From Haloarcula limicola (GTDB lineage: Archaea > Halobacteriota > Halobacteria > Halobacteriales > Haloarculaceae), in NCBI RefSeq assembly GCF_010119205.1, contig NZ_WRXM01000001.1, positions 186,001 through 250,000 on the forward strand: a stretch of DNA of 64,000 bases, given 5' to 3'. Under the pieces are notes generated by a model. It searched no databases, had not been told where the DNA came from, and worked only from the letters and a program-made list of their open reading frames with translations. The position numbers and the translations under genes were made by a program. Within the stretch, counting starts at the first letter, position 1; each line of letters starts with the position of its first letter. Below, in pieces: positions 17,281 to 25,828 of this stretch.

Positions 17281-17922
17281 TCACGTCCCGCGAGTGACTT
17301 CCCGCTCGACGAGTTTCTCTAACCCGCGCCGCAACCGTTGGGAGGCGGCGTTCGTGCTGATACCGACGCGGTCGGCCACCTCTCCCAGAGTATGTTCGCG
17401 CGGGACGTTCCAGTAGCCCATGTCGAGCGCCGCCATGACGCACTCCGTCTGCGCGCCGGTCAGCTCCCTATCCTCGTCGGGGATCGACGGGTTGTAGAGA
17501 CGACGGAGGCGGATGTCCACGTCGTTCGCGCCGCACTGCTCTCGAAACGAGGTGAGGTCCGAGCGGGACAGGAACTGCAGGCGGAACTCCCACTCGTCCT
17601 CGTCGCCGTCGGCGGTCAGCACCTGGACGTCGTTCGCTATCATCGACTGAATGAGGCCGTTGATCTCCGAGCTCCACCGGATCTCGAACAGCGAGCGCTC
17701 GTCGGCGTCGGTGACGACGCGGACGTCCTTCGTCAGCGAGTCCGCTCGGATAGTCCCCTCTACCTCTTCTAGCGGCGCGTTCGCGACCCAGACGAGCGGC
17801 ATCACCCCGTCCTGAAGCGGGACGATGCGCTCGATCTCGATGTCGATGTCCGGATACTCGTCGAGTAAGTTCCCGAGCGCGAAGTCCTCCGACGGGACCG
17901 TTATATCTGAGATGACGACCAT
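17281..17922 (-). CDS. HTH_10 (bacterio-opsin-activator-like) transcriptional regulator A
   Basis: The 213-residue regulator has the common haloarchaeal two-part layout. An N-terminal alpha/beta domain (about 1-140, MVVISDITVPSEDFALGNLL) is followed by a C-terminal HTH_10 domain. The HTH reads LTGAQTECVMAALDMGYWNVPRE and then LGEVADRVGISTNAASQRLRRG. It resembles the divergently transcribed neighbour at 18244 in length and order, so the two look like an old divergent duplication. A TATA-like agtataagc lies about 34 bases before the ATG. The gene converges with the Lhr helicase, whose stop lies 27 bases away. The ligand or signal is unknown. Confidence 0.9.
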   Translation of the reverse strand: MVVISDITVPSEDFALGNLLDEYPDIDIEIERIVPLQDGVMPLVWVANAPLEEVEGTIRADSLTKDVRVVTDADERSLFEIRWSSEINGLIQSMIANDVQVLTADGDEDEWEFRLQFLSRSDLTSFREQCGANDVDIRLRRLYNPSIPDEDRELTGAQTECVMAALDMGYWNVPREHTLGEVADRVGISTNAASQRLRRGLEKLVEREVTRGT

Positions 17923-18243
17923 CTGCTGTGGGCAACTCTCGGAGGCGGCCGCTTATACTTCCGGGTCGGGTTGAACAAGGCTACCGTTACATGTGAGAGC
18001 AAAATACTTACTGAGTTCCTGCATACATAATATCGAACTCTATAGGCCGTGAAAAACGAGCGCATATCATATCAACATGCAATATATATTCGATCCGTCA
18101 CGCACGAACGGTAGTCGAACCGGATCTGCCGAACGCGATGCCTGTATCCCGACGAATCCCGCCGCGAGAGACCGTCGTACGACTCGAACGTTCGACCGAG
18201 CGCAGGAAACTCGACGGAGCGGTGTCCCGGAGGGAGAGACTAC
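17923..18243. promoter_or_regulatory. AT-rich divergent promoter region between two HTH_10 regulators
   Basis: The 321-base region contains an AT-rich island (about 17990-18095) that stands out in this GC-rich window, with gcatatcatatcaac and aatatatatt. The minus-strand promoter is the agtataagc (read on minus) near 17953-17961. On the plus strand aatatatatt (18082-18091) predicts transcription near 18115 and a leader of about 130 bases before the ATG at 18244, which has an SD-like ggaggga. The long plus-strand leader could hold regulatory structure. No protein is supported in it. Confidence 0.5.
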
Positions 18244-18933
18244 ATGCCCACGATAGTCAGAGCCACCGTTCCGGCCACGGAGGTCGCACTGGCCGAGACT
18301 TTCGCGGCGCTCCCGACGCTCGAAGTCGAAGCCGAGCGCGTCGTCAAGAGCGGCGAGAAGGTCGTGATGCCGCTCCTGTGGATCCGAAACGCCGGCGTGG
18401 AGGAGTTCGAAAGCGCCTGCGCGGAGGATCCGACGATCGACGACCTGGAGCTATTGGCGGACTTCGGCGACGAACTGCTCTATCGGATGCACTGGATCGA
18501 ACAGGTCGGCCTCCTCCTCCAGATGCTGACGAACGGGCAAGCGACCATCCTGAACGCCTTCGGAACGGAGGAACAGTGGCACCTCCGGATGCTCTACCCG
18601 TCGCGGGACCACCTCTCTCAGACGAAGGAGTTCTGCGTCGAACACGAACTGGAGTTCACCGTCGACGCGATCCGAGAGATGGAGGGCGACCCCTCGGGCC
18701 GCTACGGCCTGACGACGGAACAGTACGAGACGCTCGTGACGGCGGTCAGGCGCGGCTACTTCGAGGTGCCCCGGGACATCAACTTAGAGGAGTTGGCCGA
18801 CGAACTGGGCGTCTCCCACCAAGCCGTCTCGGAGTGTCTCCGCCGCGGGACCGAAGCGCTCATCGAGGACACGCTCCTCGTCGGCTTCCCCGAACAGGAG
18901 ACCCAACCACCGAGCCCCCTCGAAGGCGACTGA
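18244..18933 (+). CDS. HTH_10 (bacterio-opsin-activator-like) transcriptional regulator B
   Basis: The 229-residue regulator has an N-terminal alpha/beta sensor-like domain (MPTIVRATVPATEVALAETF to about residue 150). The C-terminal HTH_10 domain reads LTTEQYETLVTAVRRGYFEVPR and then LEELADELGVSHQAVSECLRRG. It is the divergent counterpart of the gene at 17281-17922. The ATG is preceded by ggaggga with good spacing, so it is probably translated from a leadered mRNA. The C-terminus adds a short Pro/Glu tail. No cofactor motif is evident. The downstream PH-domain gene begins 77 bases later and could be read through. Confidence 0.9.
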   Translation: MPTIVRATVPATEVALAETFAALPTLEVEAERVVKSGEKVVMPLLWIRNAGVEEFESACAEDPTIDDLELLADFGDELLYRMHWIEQVGLLLQMLTNGQATILNAFGTEEQWHLRMLYPSRDHLSQTKEFCVEHELEFTVDAIREMEGDPSGRYGLTTEQYETLVTAVRRGYFEVPRDINLEELADELGVSHQAVSECLRRGTEALIEDTLLVGFPEQETQPPSPLEGD

Positions 18934-19010
18934 GGGGCGGTCTGCCGGTGAGCCACCGAGCCGAACGTTACGGCAACTGTTAACGGCACCTCGGCCCACG
19001 GGGTACGTAT

Positions 19011-19472
19011 ATGGAGTCGTTGCACCCGCGAGTGAGGCTGCTGTGGGCCGGACGAACGGCCCTCAGCGTCTCCCTGCTGGCGGGAATCGCCTTCCTCGTG
19101 AACCGATTCGCCGTCTCGCTCCCGCTCACCGCCGTCGTCGTCTGCTGGGGTCTGCTGGTCTCGCTCGGGGCCGTCCACGCGGTGCTCGCCCATCGCATCT
19201 GGCGCTTCGAGCTGCAGGACGACGCGCTGTTTCTCGTCCGCGGCGTCCTGACTCGCACCGACACGTCCGTCCCGTACGTCCGAGTCCAGCACGTCGACAC
19301 GACCCGCGGGCCGATCGAGCGGTCCGCGGGCCTCGCCAGCGTCGTCGTCTACACCGCCGGTTCCCGGGGTGCCGACATCACGATTCCGGGCCTGCGACCG
19401 GAGCGGGCGACAGAACTACGCGAGCGACTTCGGGACCTCGCCATCGAGAGCGAGGCGACCGACGCCGTATGA
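19011..19472 (+). CDS. Bacterial PH domain (YdbS-type) membrane protein, small subunit
   Basis: The 153-residue protein has two N-terminal transmembrane helices (about 18-36 and 40-60) followed by a bacterial PH domain (bPH_2, about 68-145). The domain contains RFELQDDALFLVRGVLTRTD and TSVPYVRVQHVDTTRGPIERSAGL. The arrangement matches YdbS, which is always paired with a larger YdbT partner, here the next gene. The stop overlaps the next start in an ATGA, a strong sign of translational coupling. The function of the pair is unknown; in Bacillus YdbST relates to resistance against certain bacteriocins. Confidence 0.88.
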   Translation: MESLHPRVRLLWAGRTALSVSLLAGIAFLVNRFAVSLPLTAVVVCWGLLVSLGAVHAVLAHRIWRFELQDDALFLVRGVLTRTDTSVPYVRVQHVDTTRGPIERSAGLASVVVYTAGSRGADITIPGLRPERATELRERLRDLAIESEATDAV

Positions 19473-21088
19473 GGCGGCTCCACCCGCTGAGCGCCGTCCG
19501 GCGGACCGTCGTCGCGGCGGCGCAGGGGGCCTTCTTCGCGTTCTTCGTCGGCACCGCTCTCGCCGGTACGGCGGCCTTCCCCGCGTGGACGATTCCCCTG
19601 CTCGCGCCGGCGGGCGCGGTGGTCGCCGCCGCGTTCGCGCTGGCGCGGTACTACCGGTTTCAGTACGAGATCGAGGGCGATACGCTCGCCGTCGAATCGG
19701 GCGTCCTCGCCCGGCAGTCCCGCGAGATCCCGCTCGGGCGGATCCAGAACGTCGACGTCAAACAGGGCGTGGTGAACCGACTGCTCGGCCTCTCGGTCGT
19801 GGCCTTCGAGACGGCCGGCGGCAGCGCGACCGAGGCGACGCTTGACGCCGTCGACGAGGGGGAGGCCGACCGGCTCCGCCGCCTCGTCCAGCGCCGCGAC
19901 CGAGAGACCGCGGAGCGCGACGATTCGGCCGCCGAACGGGAGAACGCGGCCGCGCCCGCCGCCGGGGAATCGACGACCCCGCGAGATGCGGACTCCCGGC
20001 GACCGGTCCCCGAGACCGACGAACCGACGGAGGAGCTGTTCGCGTTCACGTGGCGCGACCTGTTGACCTACGCCGTCGTCTCCGTCCGGCCGGCCGCGCC
20101 GGCGCTCACGCTCGCCGGGCTCCCGCTGGGCGGGGACCTCGTGGCCGCGGTGTTCCGGTTCAACCTCGCCGTCCTCGGGAGCGACGCCGCGCCGTCGCTG
20201 TCGATACTGGAGACGTTCGGTCCGCCGCGGCTGGTCGCGCTCGTCGCCCTCACGCTCGCGGAGTTCCTGCTGACCGCGCTCGTCGTCAGCGTCGTCCTGA
20301 CGGTCGTGGAGTACCACGACTTCCGCCTGTTCCAGGAGGGCGACGACCTCCGCTATCAGCGGGGGCTGCTCCGGCGCTACAGCGGGACGATCCCGCTCTC
20401 GAAGGTCCAGACCGTCACGATCAGGGAGAACGTCCTGATGCGTCGCTTCGGCTACGCGACGCTCGTCGTCGAGACGGCGGGATACAGCGGCGGGAACGAC
20501 CAGTCCTCCCAGGGCGTCGCCGTGCCGATGGCCCCGCGGGAGACGGTATACGAACTCGCCCGCGACGTCGAACCGTTCGGCGACCTCTCGTTCGAGCGCC
20601 CGCCGACGCGCGCCCGGCGGCGGTACGCGATCCGGTTCGCCGTCGCCTTCGGCGTCCTGACCGTCGCCGGGTACGCCGCCGACCGATTCGTCCTCGAAAC
20701 CGGTTACTGGTGGGCGTTGCTCGGTCTCCTCGTCTTCGTCCCGCCGGCCGCGCACCTCCGGTGGCGACACCGCGGCTTCGCGCTGGACGACGACGTGCTG
20801 GCGACGCGGTCGGGGTTCTGGCGACGGACCACTCGCGTCGCGCCGTACTACCGCATTCAGACGGTCTTCGTCGGTCGCTCGCCGTTCCAGCGACGCCGCC
20901 GCCTCGCGACCGTGACCGCCGACACCGCGAGCACGGCGAGCGTCTTCGGCGGGTCGGCGGCGGCCTACGACGTGGACGACGACCGGGCGACCGAACTCCG
21001 GGATACGCTCCGCTCGCGGCTGTACGCCGACTTGCTGGCGAGAAAGCGGGACGCGGGGACGACGACCAGCGAGTCAGTCGATCAGTAG
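19469..21088 (+). CDS. Bacterial PH domain (YdbT-type) membrane protein, large subunit
   Basis: The 539-residue partner of the preceding gene starts at ATG 19469 in the ATGA overlap. It carries three membrane-hairpin plus bPH_2 units. Unit 1 ends REIPLGRIQNVDVKQGVVNRLLGLSV in two parts. A charged linker (about 135-190, rich in Arg, Glu, Asp) precedes unit 2 (TIPLSKVQTVTIRENVLMRRFG). Unit 3 reads TRVAPYYRIQTVFVGRSPFQRR. The repeated motif polar-x-x-R/K-I/V-Q-x-V is the PH-domain core strand. The whole should form a two-protein membrane complex with four PH domains exposed in the cytosol. Neighbours give no pathway. Confidence 0.88.
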   Translation: MRRLHPLSAVRRTVVAAAQGAFFAFFVGTALAGTAAFPAWTIPLLAPAGAVVAAAFALARYYRFQYEIEGDTLAVESGVLARQSREIPLGRIQNVDVKQGVVNRLLGLSVVAFETAGGSATEATLDAVDEGEADRLRRLVQRRDRETAERDDSAAERENAAAPAAGESTTPRDADSRRPVPETDEPTEELFAFTWRDLLTYAVVSVRPAAPALTLAGLPLGGDLVAAVFRFNLAVLGSDAAPSLSILETFGPPRLVALVALTLAEFLLTALVVSVVLTVVEYHDFRLFQEGDDLRYQRGLLRRYSGTIPLSKVQTVTIRENVLMRRFGYATLVVETAGYSGGNDQSSQGVAVPMAPRETVYELARDVEPFGDLSFERPPTRARRRYAIRFAVAFGVLTVAGYAADRFVLETGYWWALLGLLVFVPPAAHLRWRHRGFALDDDVLATRSGFWRRTTRVAPYYRIQTVFVGRSPFQRRRRLATVTADTASTASVFGGSAAAYDVDDDRATELRDTLRSRLYADLLARKRDAGTTTSESVDQ

Positions 21089-21250
21089 CCTCGAAAGCGC
21101 GTCGGAACGGCGGTGAGAAAGCGATAGCGCGTGCGGGAGATCGTCTCGCCTCGGGCCGCCTCGTCGGTCGGTTCGTCGGATAGATCGGCTGTTCGTATCG
21201 GCGGCTATCGATCGGGTTTACGGACGGTTAGCGGAACCGGGCGCGCCGAT

Positions 21251-21352
21251 TCACTCGACGTGTTCCGCCCCGCAGCTCCGGCAGGAGAAGACGGTCTCTT
21301 CTGACAGCTCCTGTTCGACTGCCAACGGGAAATCACACTCTGGACAGTTCAT
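21251..21352 (-). CDS. 33-residue zinc-ribbon microprotein
   Basis: This very short gene reads MNCPECDFPLAVEQELSEET and then VFSCRSCGAEHVE. The two knuckles CPEC and CRSC are 20 residues apart, enough for one zinc ribbon. The acidic composition fits haloarchaea, where such small zinc-finger proteins are common. A TATA box (rc of taaaattata, 21382-21391) lies about 35 bases upstream, and two direct repeats of 11 bases fill the space between it and the start codon. The Dna2-like gene ends 69 bases upstream on the same strand and could share a transcript. Function may be protein-protein or nucleic-acid binding; none is proven. Confidence 0.72.
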   Translation of the reverse strand: MNCPECDFPLAVEQELSEETVFSCRSCGAEHVE

Positions 21353-21391
21353 CGTACACCTACGTATGGCGTACACCTACCTAAAATTATA
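21353..21391 (-). promoter_or_regulatory. Promoter with paired 11-base direct repeats before the zinc-ribbon microprotein
   Basis: On the plus strand cgtacacctac occurs at 21353-21363 and again at 21370-21380, a period of 17 bases. The repeats fill the gap between the minus-strand TATA box and the ATG. They overlap the predicted transcript start near 21360, so a bound regulator would block initiation. This operator reading is inference. Confidence 0.5.
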
Positions 21392-21420
21392 CCTTGCAAA
21401 AACGCACTTCGGATAAGTGG

Positions 21421-24249
21421 TCACTCGGCCCACTCGACCATCCGGCGGTAGACGTCGTCAGCGGCGAGTGCGTCGCGGTCACCGACGAGGACGAGCGATT
21501 TCTTCGCCCGCGTGAGCGCCACGTTGATCCGCCGGTAGTCCTCGAAGATGGGGCCGTCGAGCGTCCCGGTGGCGACGAAGGAGACGACGATGACTTCCTT
21601 GCTCGACCCCTGGAACCGGTCGACGGTGTCGACGGCGACGTCGGGGAGGCGGCGGTCGAGTTCCGCCACCTGCGCGCGGAACGGCGCGATGACGCCGATG
21701 TCGTCGGCCGGGACGCCGGCCTCGCGGTACGCCGACACCACCTCGGCGACGGTGTCCGCCTCGTCGGGATTGGTGTTGCCGACCTGCGACCCGTCCGGGT
21801 CGACGAAGGCGACGCGGTCGCGGAGGTTCGCCGGAAGCGAATCCAGCGAGACGCCCGGCAGGTCGTCGATGCGCTGGGCTGCCACCTCGCCGGTCGCCGG
21901 ACGTAACTGCCCGTCGTAGAACTCCCGGGAGGCGAACGCCTGGATGCGCTGGGCCATCCGGTACTGGCGGTCGAGCATCACGCCGGCCTCGGGCGAGGCT
22001 TCTATGAGCCGCTGGAATAACGACCGCGAGAGCGTCTCGTCCTCGGACTGGACGACCGGCGGGAGCTGCTGGTGGTCGCCGACGAGGACGAACCGGTCGG
22101 CGAGCGTCGTCGCCGCCAGCGTCCCGGGTTCGGTCAACTGCCCGGCCTCGTCGACGACGGCCACGTCGAACGATTGGCTCTGCAGGGCCGTCCCACCGCA
22201 GGTGGCCGTCGTCGCGGCGACGACCTGTGCGTCCCGGAGCGTCCCCGCGCACTTGTCGGGATCGCCGGACTGCTCCAACCGATACTTCTGCATGTCCTCG
22301 CGGACGCCGCTCTCGGTGCCGACGCGGACGATGTCGGTGAACCCCTGCTCCTCTAGGGCCTCGATGGCGTTGTCCACCGCCCGGTTGGTGAACGCCGACA
22401 GGAGGATCCGGTCGCCGCGTTCAACCAAGGCCCGTAACATCCGCGCCAGCGTGTAGGTCTTCCCCGTACCCGGCGGCCCGTGAACCAGCGCGAAGTCCTC
22501 GGCCCCGACGGCGAGTCTGACCGCCTCGTCCTGGGCGGGGTTGTTGTCGATGAACGTCTCCTCGATGGGTTCGAACTCCGGGTCCCGCCGCCCGAACAGC
22601 ACGTCCTTTTGTTCCGGGGCTTGCGTAAGTAGGGCGTCGTGGAGCGCGTTCTGGAGGCGGTCGGTCGTCAGTTCGGAGGGGTAGACGTCCAGTCGGCGCA
22701 GGTCGAGTGGCTCGTCCGCCGTCACCACTATCTCCTCGCCACTCACGGCTTCACCGTTCGCGTTTTCCGAGGCACTTCGCGCCTCGCCGAGCCGTTCGAC
22801 CCGCGCCAGCTCCGCGTCCCCGGTCACGGGGTCGCCGTCGCTGGCCAGCACGAGGTTGCCTTCCCGGATCTTCGAGACGGCTCCGGTCCCCTTCGCGCGC
22901 AGTTCCCAGCGGCCGCCGTCGAGTTCGGTGCGGCCGGCGGGTTCGAGGTCCACCAGCGCGCGGTCGTCGGCGGCCCGCTCCTCGGGCGTCTGTTCCCACA
23001 GTTTGGCGTACTCGCGGTGGACCGCGCGGCGCTCGGCCTCGATGGCGTCGTAGAAGCGCTCGAAGTACTCCCGTTCGTCCTCGGGGATGGCGACGCCGAC
23101 CTGTCCGGCCTTCGACTCCTGGTCGAGGCGGCCCGAAACCGCCATACAGGTGTCCTGCTCGAAGCAGTACTCGCACTTGGCGTTGGCCTCGTACCCCGTC
23201 GGGACGCCGGTGTCGTACTCCATCGCGGCGATCTCGTTGCGCGTCCGGATCACGTACTGGAGCAGCCCCGACCCGATGGAGAACTCCTTGGCCGGCGAGA
23301 GGTCGCCGCTCTCCTCGTTGCGGTCGACGGCGGCGTTCTTCGTATAGAGGAGCGTCCCGGTATCCGGTGCGGCCTCCAAGGGACTCCGGGTACCGCCGTC
23401 GCTGGCCATCACGTCGCTCGCGGCGAGCGTGTTCGCGGCGCGCTCGCCGAGCATCAGGGCGTAGGCCGTCGCCTGGATCTTGTCCTGAAAGCGCGGTTCG
23501 CGCTTGGTGTTCTTCCCGGTCTTGAGCTCGACGGGCATCCCCCGGCGGACGGCGTCGGCCCGCCCCTTCATGCCGAAGCGCTCGGAGATGAGCGTCATCT
23601 CGGAGCGCCACTCACTCTCCGCGGGACTGAAGTCCCGCTCCGAGCTGTCAGCGGCGGTCGCCGCTCTGTCTTCCTCCGTCAGCGTCCCCTGATTAAGCCA
23701 CCCCTCGATGGCCTTCGCGTGGTCGCGGACGTCGCCGGCCACCTCGTCGGCCTCCCGGCCCAACAGGCCGATGTCCAGCCCCGCCTGCTCGATCTGTTCG
23801 TCGATCGCCGTCTCCACGTCCCGGCCCCGCAGTAAGTCCCCGAAGACCTCGTGGACGACCGTCCCCTTCACCAGCGGGTAAGCGAGGTCCGCGCCGTCGA
23901 GCTTGCGGAGGTAGTACATCCGGGGGCACTGCACCCACGCGCGGACGTCGGTCACGTCCACGAGGAAGTCCGGTTCGACCACGATCGCCGAGTCGCCGCC
24001 GACCGAGTACTGCGTCTCGCCCCGGTACTGGCGCTCGTCGGGGTCGTAGACGGCCAGTTCCATCCCGGCTTCGAGGTACTCCGCCGTCTCCGTCCACTTT
24101 CCCCACAGCGTGACCGTCGTCGGCTCACCGGCCCCGCGTTCGGGCCGGAGCGTCACCTCACAGAGCTCGCTCTCGCCGTACTGCGTGCTCACGGTCTTCG
24201 GCTCCTCGACTCCCACCACGACGCCGCGCAGTTGCACGCGACTGTCCAC
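21421..24249 (-). CDS. Dna2-like Fe-S nuclease-helicase (PD-(D/E)XK nuclease plus superfamily 1B helicase)
   Basis: The 942-residue protein uses a GTG at 24249 (VDSRVQLRGVVVGVEEPK), placed at the first OB-fold strand; the frame remains open upstream into the DUF2237 gene. An OB-like part (1-95) is followed by a Fe-S nuclease with cysteines C108, C359, C362 and C368 around the catalytic D232 and E241-x-K243 (GRADAV, VELKTGK). The helicase has GPPGTGKT (591-598), DEAG (700-703), GDHQQLPP, LDRQYRM, VDRFQGSSKEV and INVALTRAK. This is the Dna2 domain order, acting on flaps and at stalled forks; archaeal members may act in end resection. The DUF2237 gene ends 26 bases upstream. Confidence 0.9.
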   Translation of the reverse strand: MDSRVQLRGVVVGVEEPKTVSTQYGESELCEVTLRPERGAGEPTTVTLWGKWTETAEYLEAGMELAVYDPDERQYRGETQYSVGGDSAIVVEPDFLVDVTDVRAWVQCPRMYYLRKLDGADLAYPLVKGTVVHEVFGDLLRGRDVETAIDEQIEQAGLDIGLLGREADEVAGDVRDHAKAIEGWLNQGTLTEEDRAATAADSSERDFSPAESEWRSEMTLISERFGMKGRADAVRRGMPVELKTGKNTKREPRFQDKIQATAYALMLGERAANTLAASDVMASDGGTRSPLEAAPDTGTLLYTKNAAVDRNEESGDLSPAKEFSIGSGLLQYVIRTRNEIAAMEYDTGVPTGYEANAKCEYCFEQDTCMAVSGRLDQESKAGQVGVAIPEDEREYFERFYDAIEAERRAVHREYAKLWEQTPEERAADDRALVDLEPAGRTELDGGRWELRAKGTGAVSKIREGNLVLASDGDPVTGDAELARVERLGEARSASENANGEAVSGEEIVVTADEPLDLRRLDVYPSELTTDRLQNALHDALLTQAPEQKDVLFGRRDPEFEPIEETFIDNNPAQDEAVRLAVGAEDFALVHGPPGTGKTYTLARMLRALVERGDRILLSAFTNRAVDNAIEALEEQGFTDIVRVGTESGVREDMQKYRLEQSGDPDKCAGTLRDAQVVAATTATCGGTALQSQSFDVAVVDEAGQLTEPGTLAATTLADRFVLVGDHQQLPPVVQSEDETLSRSLFQRLIEASPEAGVMLDRQYRMAQRIQAFASREFYDGQLRPATGEVAAQRIDDLPGVSLDSLPANLRDRVAFVDPDGSQVGNTNPDEADTVAEVVSAYREAGVPADDIGVIAPFRAQVAELDRRLPDVAVDTVDRFQGSSKEVIVVSFVATGTLDGPIFEDYRRINVALTRAKKSLVLVGDRDALAADDVYRRMVEWAE

Positions 24250-24275
24250 GTTCGGCTCGGGAAAAACGCTATCGG

Positions 24276-24683
24276 TCAGTTCGAGTGGCCGTTCGACGCC
24301 GCGCTCTGGGTCTCGCCGCCGTCGTGTTCGTGCGCTTCGAGCGTCGAGCGGGAAATGTCTTCCAGCACGTCCTCGCTGGTCGCTTCGAGGACGACCGGCG
24401 GCGCGCGGTCGGCCAACTCGGCCTCCATCCACCGCGGGACGCAGACGCACCAGCGGTTGCCCGGTTCCAGACCCGGGAAGTCGAGGTCGGGCCGGGGCGT
24501 GACGAGGTCGTTGCCCTGCCCCTTGCTGTACTGGAGGAACTCCTCGGTCATCACCGCGCAGATCTCGTGGCGACCCGGGTCTCGCTGGAGCGGATAGCAG
24601 TAGCCGTCCCGCATGGCCCCGGTCATCGGGTCCGTCCCGCAGGGGGCTAACTCCCCGCCCAGTACGTTCGCTTCACTCTCCAT
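24276..24683 (-). CDS. DUF2237 family protein
   Basis: The 135-residue protein starts at ATG 24683 (MESEANVLGGELAPCGTDPM). It carries the whole DUF2237 signature: LGGELAPCGTDPMTGAMRDGYC, then ICAVMTEEFLQYSKGQGNDL, then FPGLEPGNRWCVCVPRW and a terminal helix. The four conserved cysteines suggest metal or redox chemistry, but no reaction is established. A tail after residue 110 (LEAHEHDGGETQSAASNGHSN, 21 residues, low complexity) is extra. It precedes the Dna2-like gene by 26 bases, so the two are probably one transcript. The family is also found in bacteria and some eukaryotes. Confidence 0.9.
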   Translation of the reverse strand: MESEANVLGGELAPCGTDPMTGAMRDGYCYPLQRDPGRHEICAVMTEEFLQYSKGQGNDLVTPRPDLDFPGLEPGNRWCVCVPRWMEAELADRAPPVVLEATSEDVLEDISRSTLEAHEHDGGETQSAASNGHSN

Positions 24684-24839
24684 ATTTCTAGGCTGCGGTC
24701 GTCGACTTAAAGAAATTCTGTACGGCTCTCCGAGACGATCGGCGGACTGCGACGGTGCGGCGATGTCGCGCTCGCGAGCGGCAAGAGTTCGCACGGACCG
24801 ATGCCTTCATTCTGACCCGTCGCCAACGTCCAGGCGACA

Positions 24840-25385
24840 ATGCGCGTTCGTGACTGGCAGGACATCATCGAGGACGTGATGGACAGCGGTGCCGACCCCG
24901 GGGGCTGGCGGGCGGTCGGGGGCGACCGCGCGAGCGGGATCGGCGAGGACCTCTACGTCGGCCATCCGAGCGCGGGCGTCTACCAACTCAAGACCTACGC
25001 GAAGAACCCCTTCGAGGTACAGGGGGTCGGCTCGCGGGTCGCCCGACGCATCGACGAGGACATCGACCCGCTGTTCCCCGAGGAGGGGTCGGGCCTCTTC
25101 GGCGTCCAGCAGGCCCCCGACGACGAGAGCGACGCCGAGGAGAAGGCCAAGAACCTGGAGGCGGTCCTCGAGACGCACGCGGACGCGCCGACGACGCCCA
25201 GAGCGATGTTGGAGGACATCATGGACGCCGTCGATTCGCCGGCCTACGGCCCGATGGAGTTCGACCAGTACGAGCGACCCGACCGGATGGACGACCTGAC
25301 CGACACGTTCGAGGAGGCCGAGGAGCTGCTCGATACGGAGTTCGAGGATATCATCGACGAAGACGTGGACAGGGGGTTCTACTGA
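24840..25385 (+). CDS. Conserved acidic protein of unknown function
   Basis: The 181-residue, very acidic soluble protein starts at ATG 24840 (MRVRDWQDIIEDVMDSGADP). An N-terminal half with mixed alpha/beta pattern (YVGHPSAGVYQLKTYAKNPFEVQGVGSRVARRIDED) resembles a small ligand- or protein-binding domain. An Asp/Glu-rich middle (APDDESDAEEKAKNLEAV) and two C-terminal helices follow. I do not recognise a named domain with certainty. It diverges from DUF2237 with 156 bases between. The next gene, a two-helix membrane protein, starts 37 bases after the stop, so a short operon is likely. Confidence 0.75.
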   Translation: MRVRDWQDIIEDVMDSGADPGGWRAVGGDRASGIGEDLYVGHPSAGVYQLKTYAKNPFEVQGVGSRVARRIDEDIDPLFPEEGSGLFGVQQAPDDESDAEEKAKNLEAVLETHADAPTTPRAMLEDIMDAVDSPAYGPMEFDQYERPDRMDDLTDTFEEAEELLDTEFEDIIDEDVDRGFY

Positions 25386-25422
25386 TGACCGCGACGCGCG
25401 GTACCGACGCGGGTGGGGTCTG

Positions 25423-25749
25423 ATGGTCGGCCCGTCCGTCACCGCGGCCGACCGCGAGCGGTTCCTCAAGCAGTTGAAGCTCGGGTTCGCCCTGCTGGTC
25501 GGCGGGTCGATGGCCTTGGTCACGCTCTACGGCGGCGCGGGACTGCCGATGGTCCTGGGGATCGGCGTCGGTGCGACCGTCGTCGGCGGCGTCCTCGCGG
25601 AGTTCACGTTCCCCGACAGCATCGCCGAGACCCCCTACGACGACAGCGGGGAACGGGGGCCGAAACCCGGGACTCGAACCAAGCGACGACGCGCTCGCGA
25701 GGACGACGAGGGGGAACAACCCGCCCGAACCGACGGCGACGGCCGGTGA
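25423..25749 (+). CDS. Two-helix membrane protein with charged tail
   Basis: The 108-residue protein has a short N-terminal helix (TAADRERFLKQLKLGF). Two transmembrane segments follow: LLVGGSMALVTLYGG and MVLGIGVGATVVGGVLAEF. The last 45 residues are a hydrophilic tail with mixed basic and acidic runs. ATG 25423 is a natural start. It lies 37 bases after the acidic protein gene and about 80 bases before the Lrp-type regulator. The function is unknown. The tail is Arg/Asp-rich and probably disordered. Confidence 0.72.
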   Translation: MVGPSVTAADRERFLKQLKLGFALLVGGSMALVTLYGGAGLPMVLGIGVGATVVGGVLAEFTFPDSIAETPYDDSGERGPKPGTRTKRRRAREDDEGEQPARTDGDGR

Positions 25750-25828
25750 GGCCCGAGCCGCGAGCGGGGGCGTCGGGACGGCGCGCCGACCACGAACTTT
25801 TGTACCGCGTCCGCCGTAAGCGCACCGT

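Noticed and set aside
22639-23835. Plus-strand 398-codon frame inside the Dna2-like gene
   Set aside because: It is antisense to a gene with all catalytic motifs; its residue pattern mirrors the true gene.
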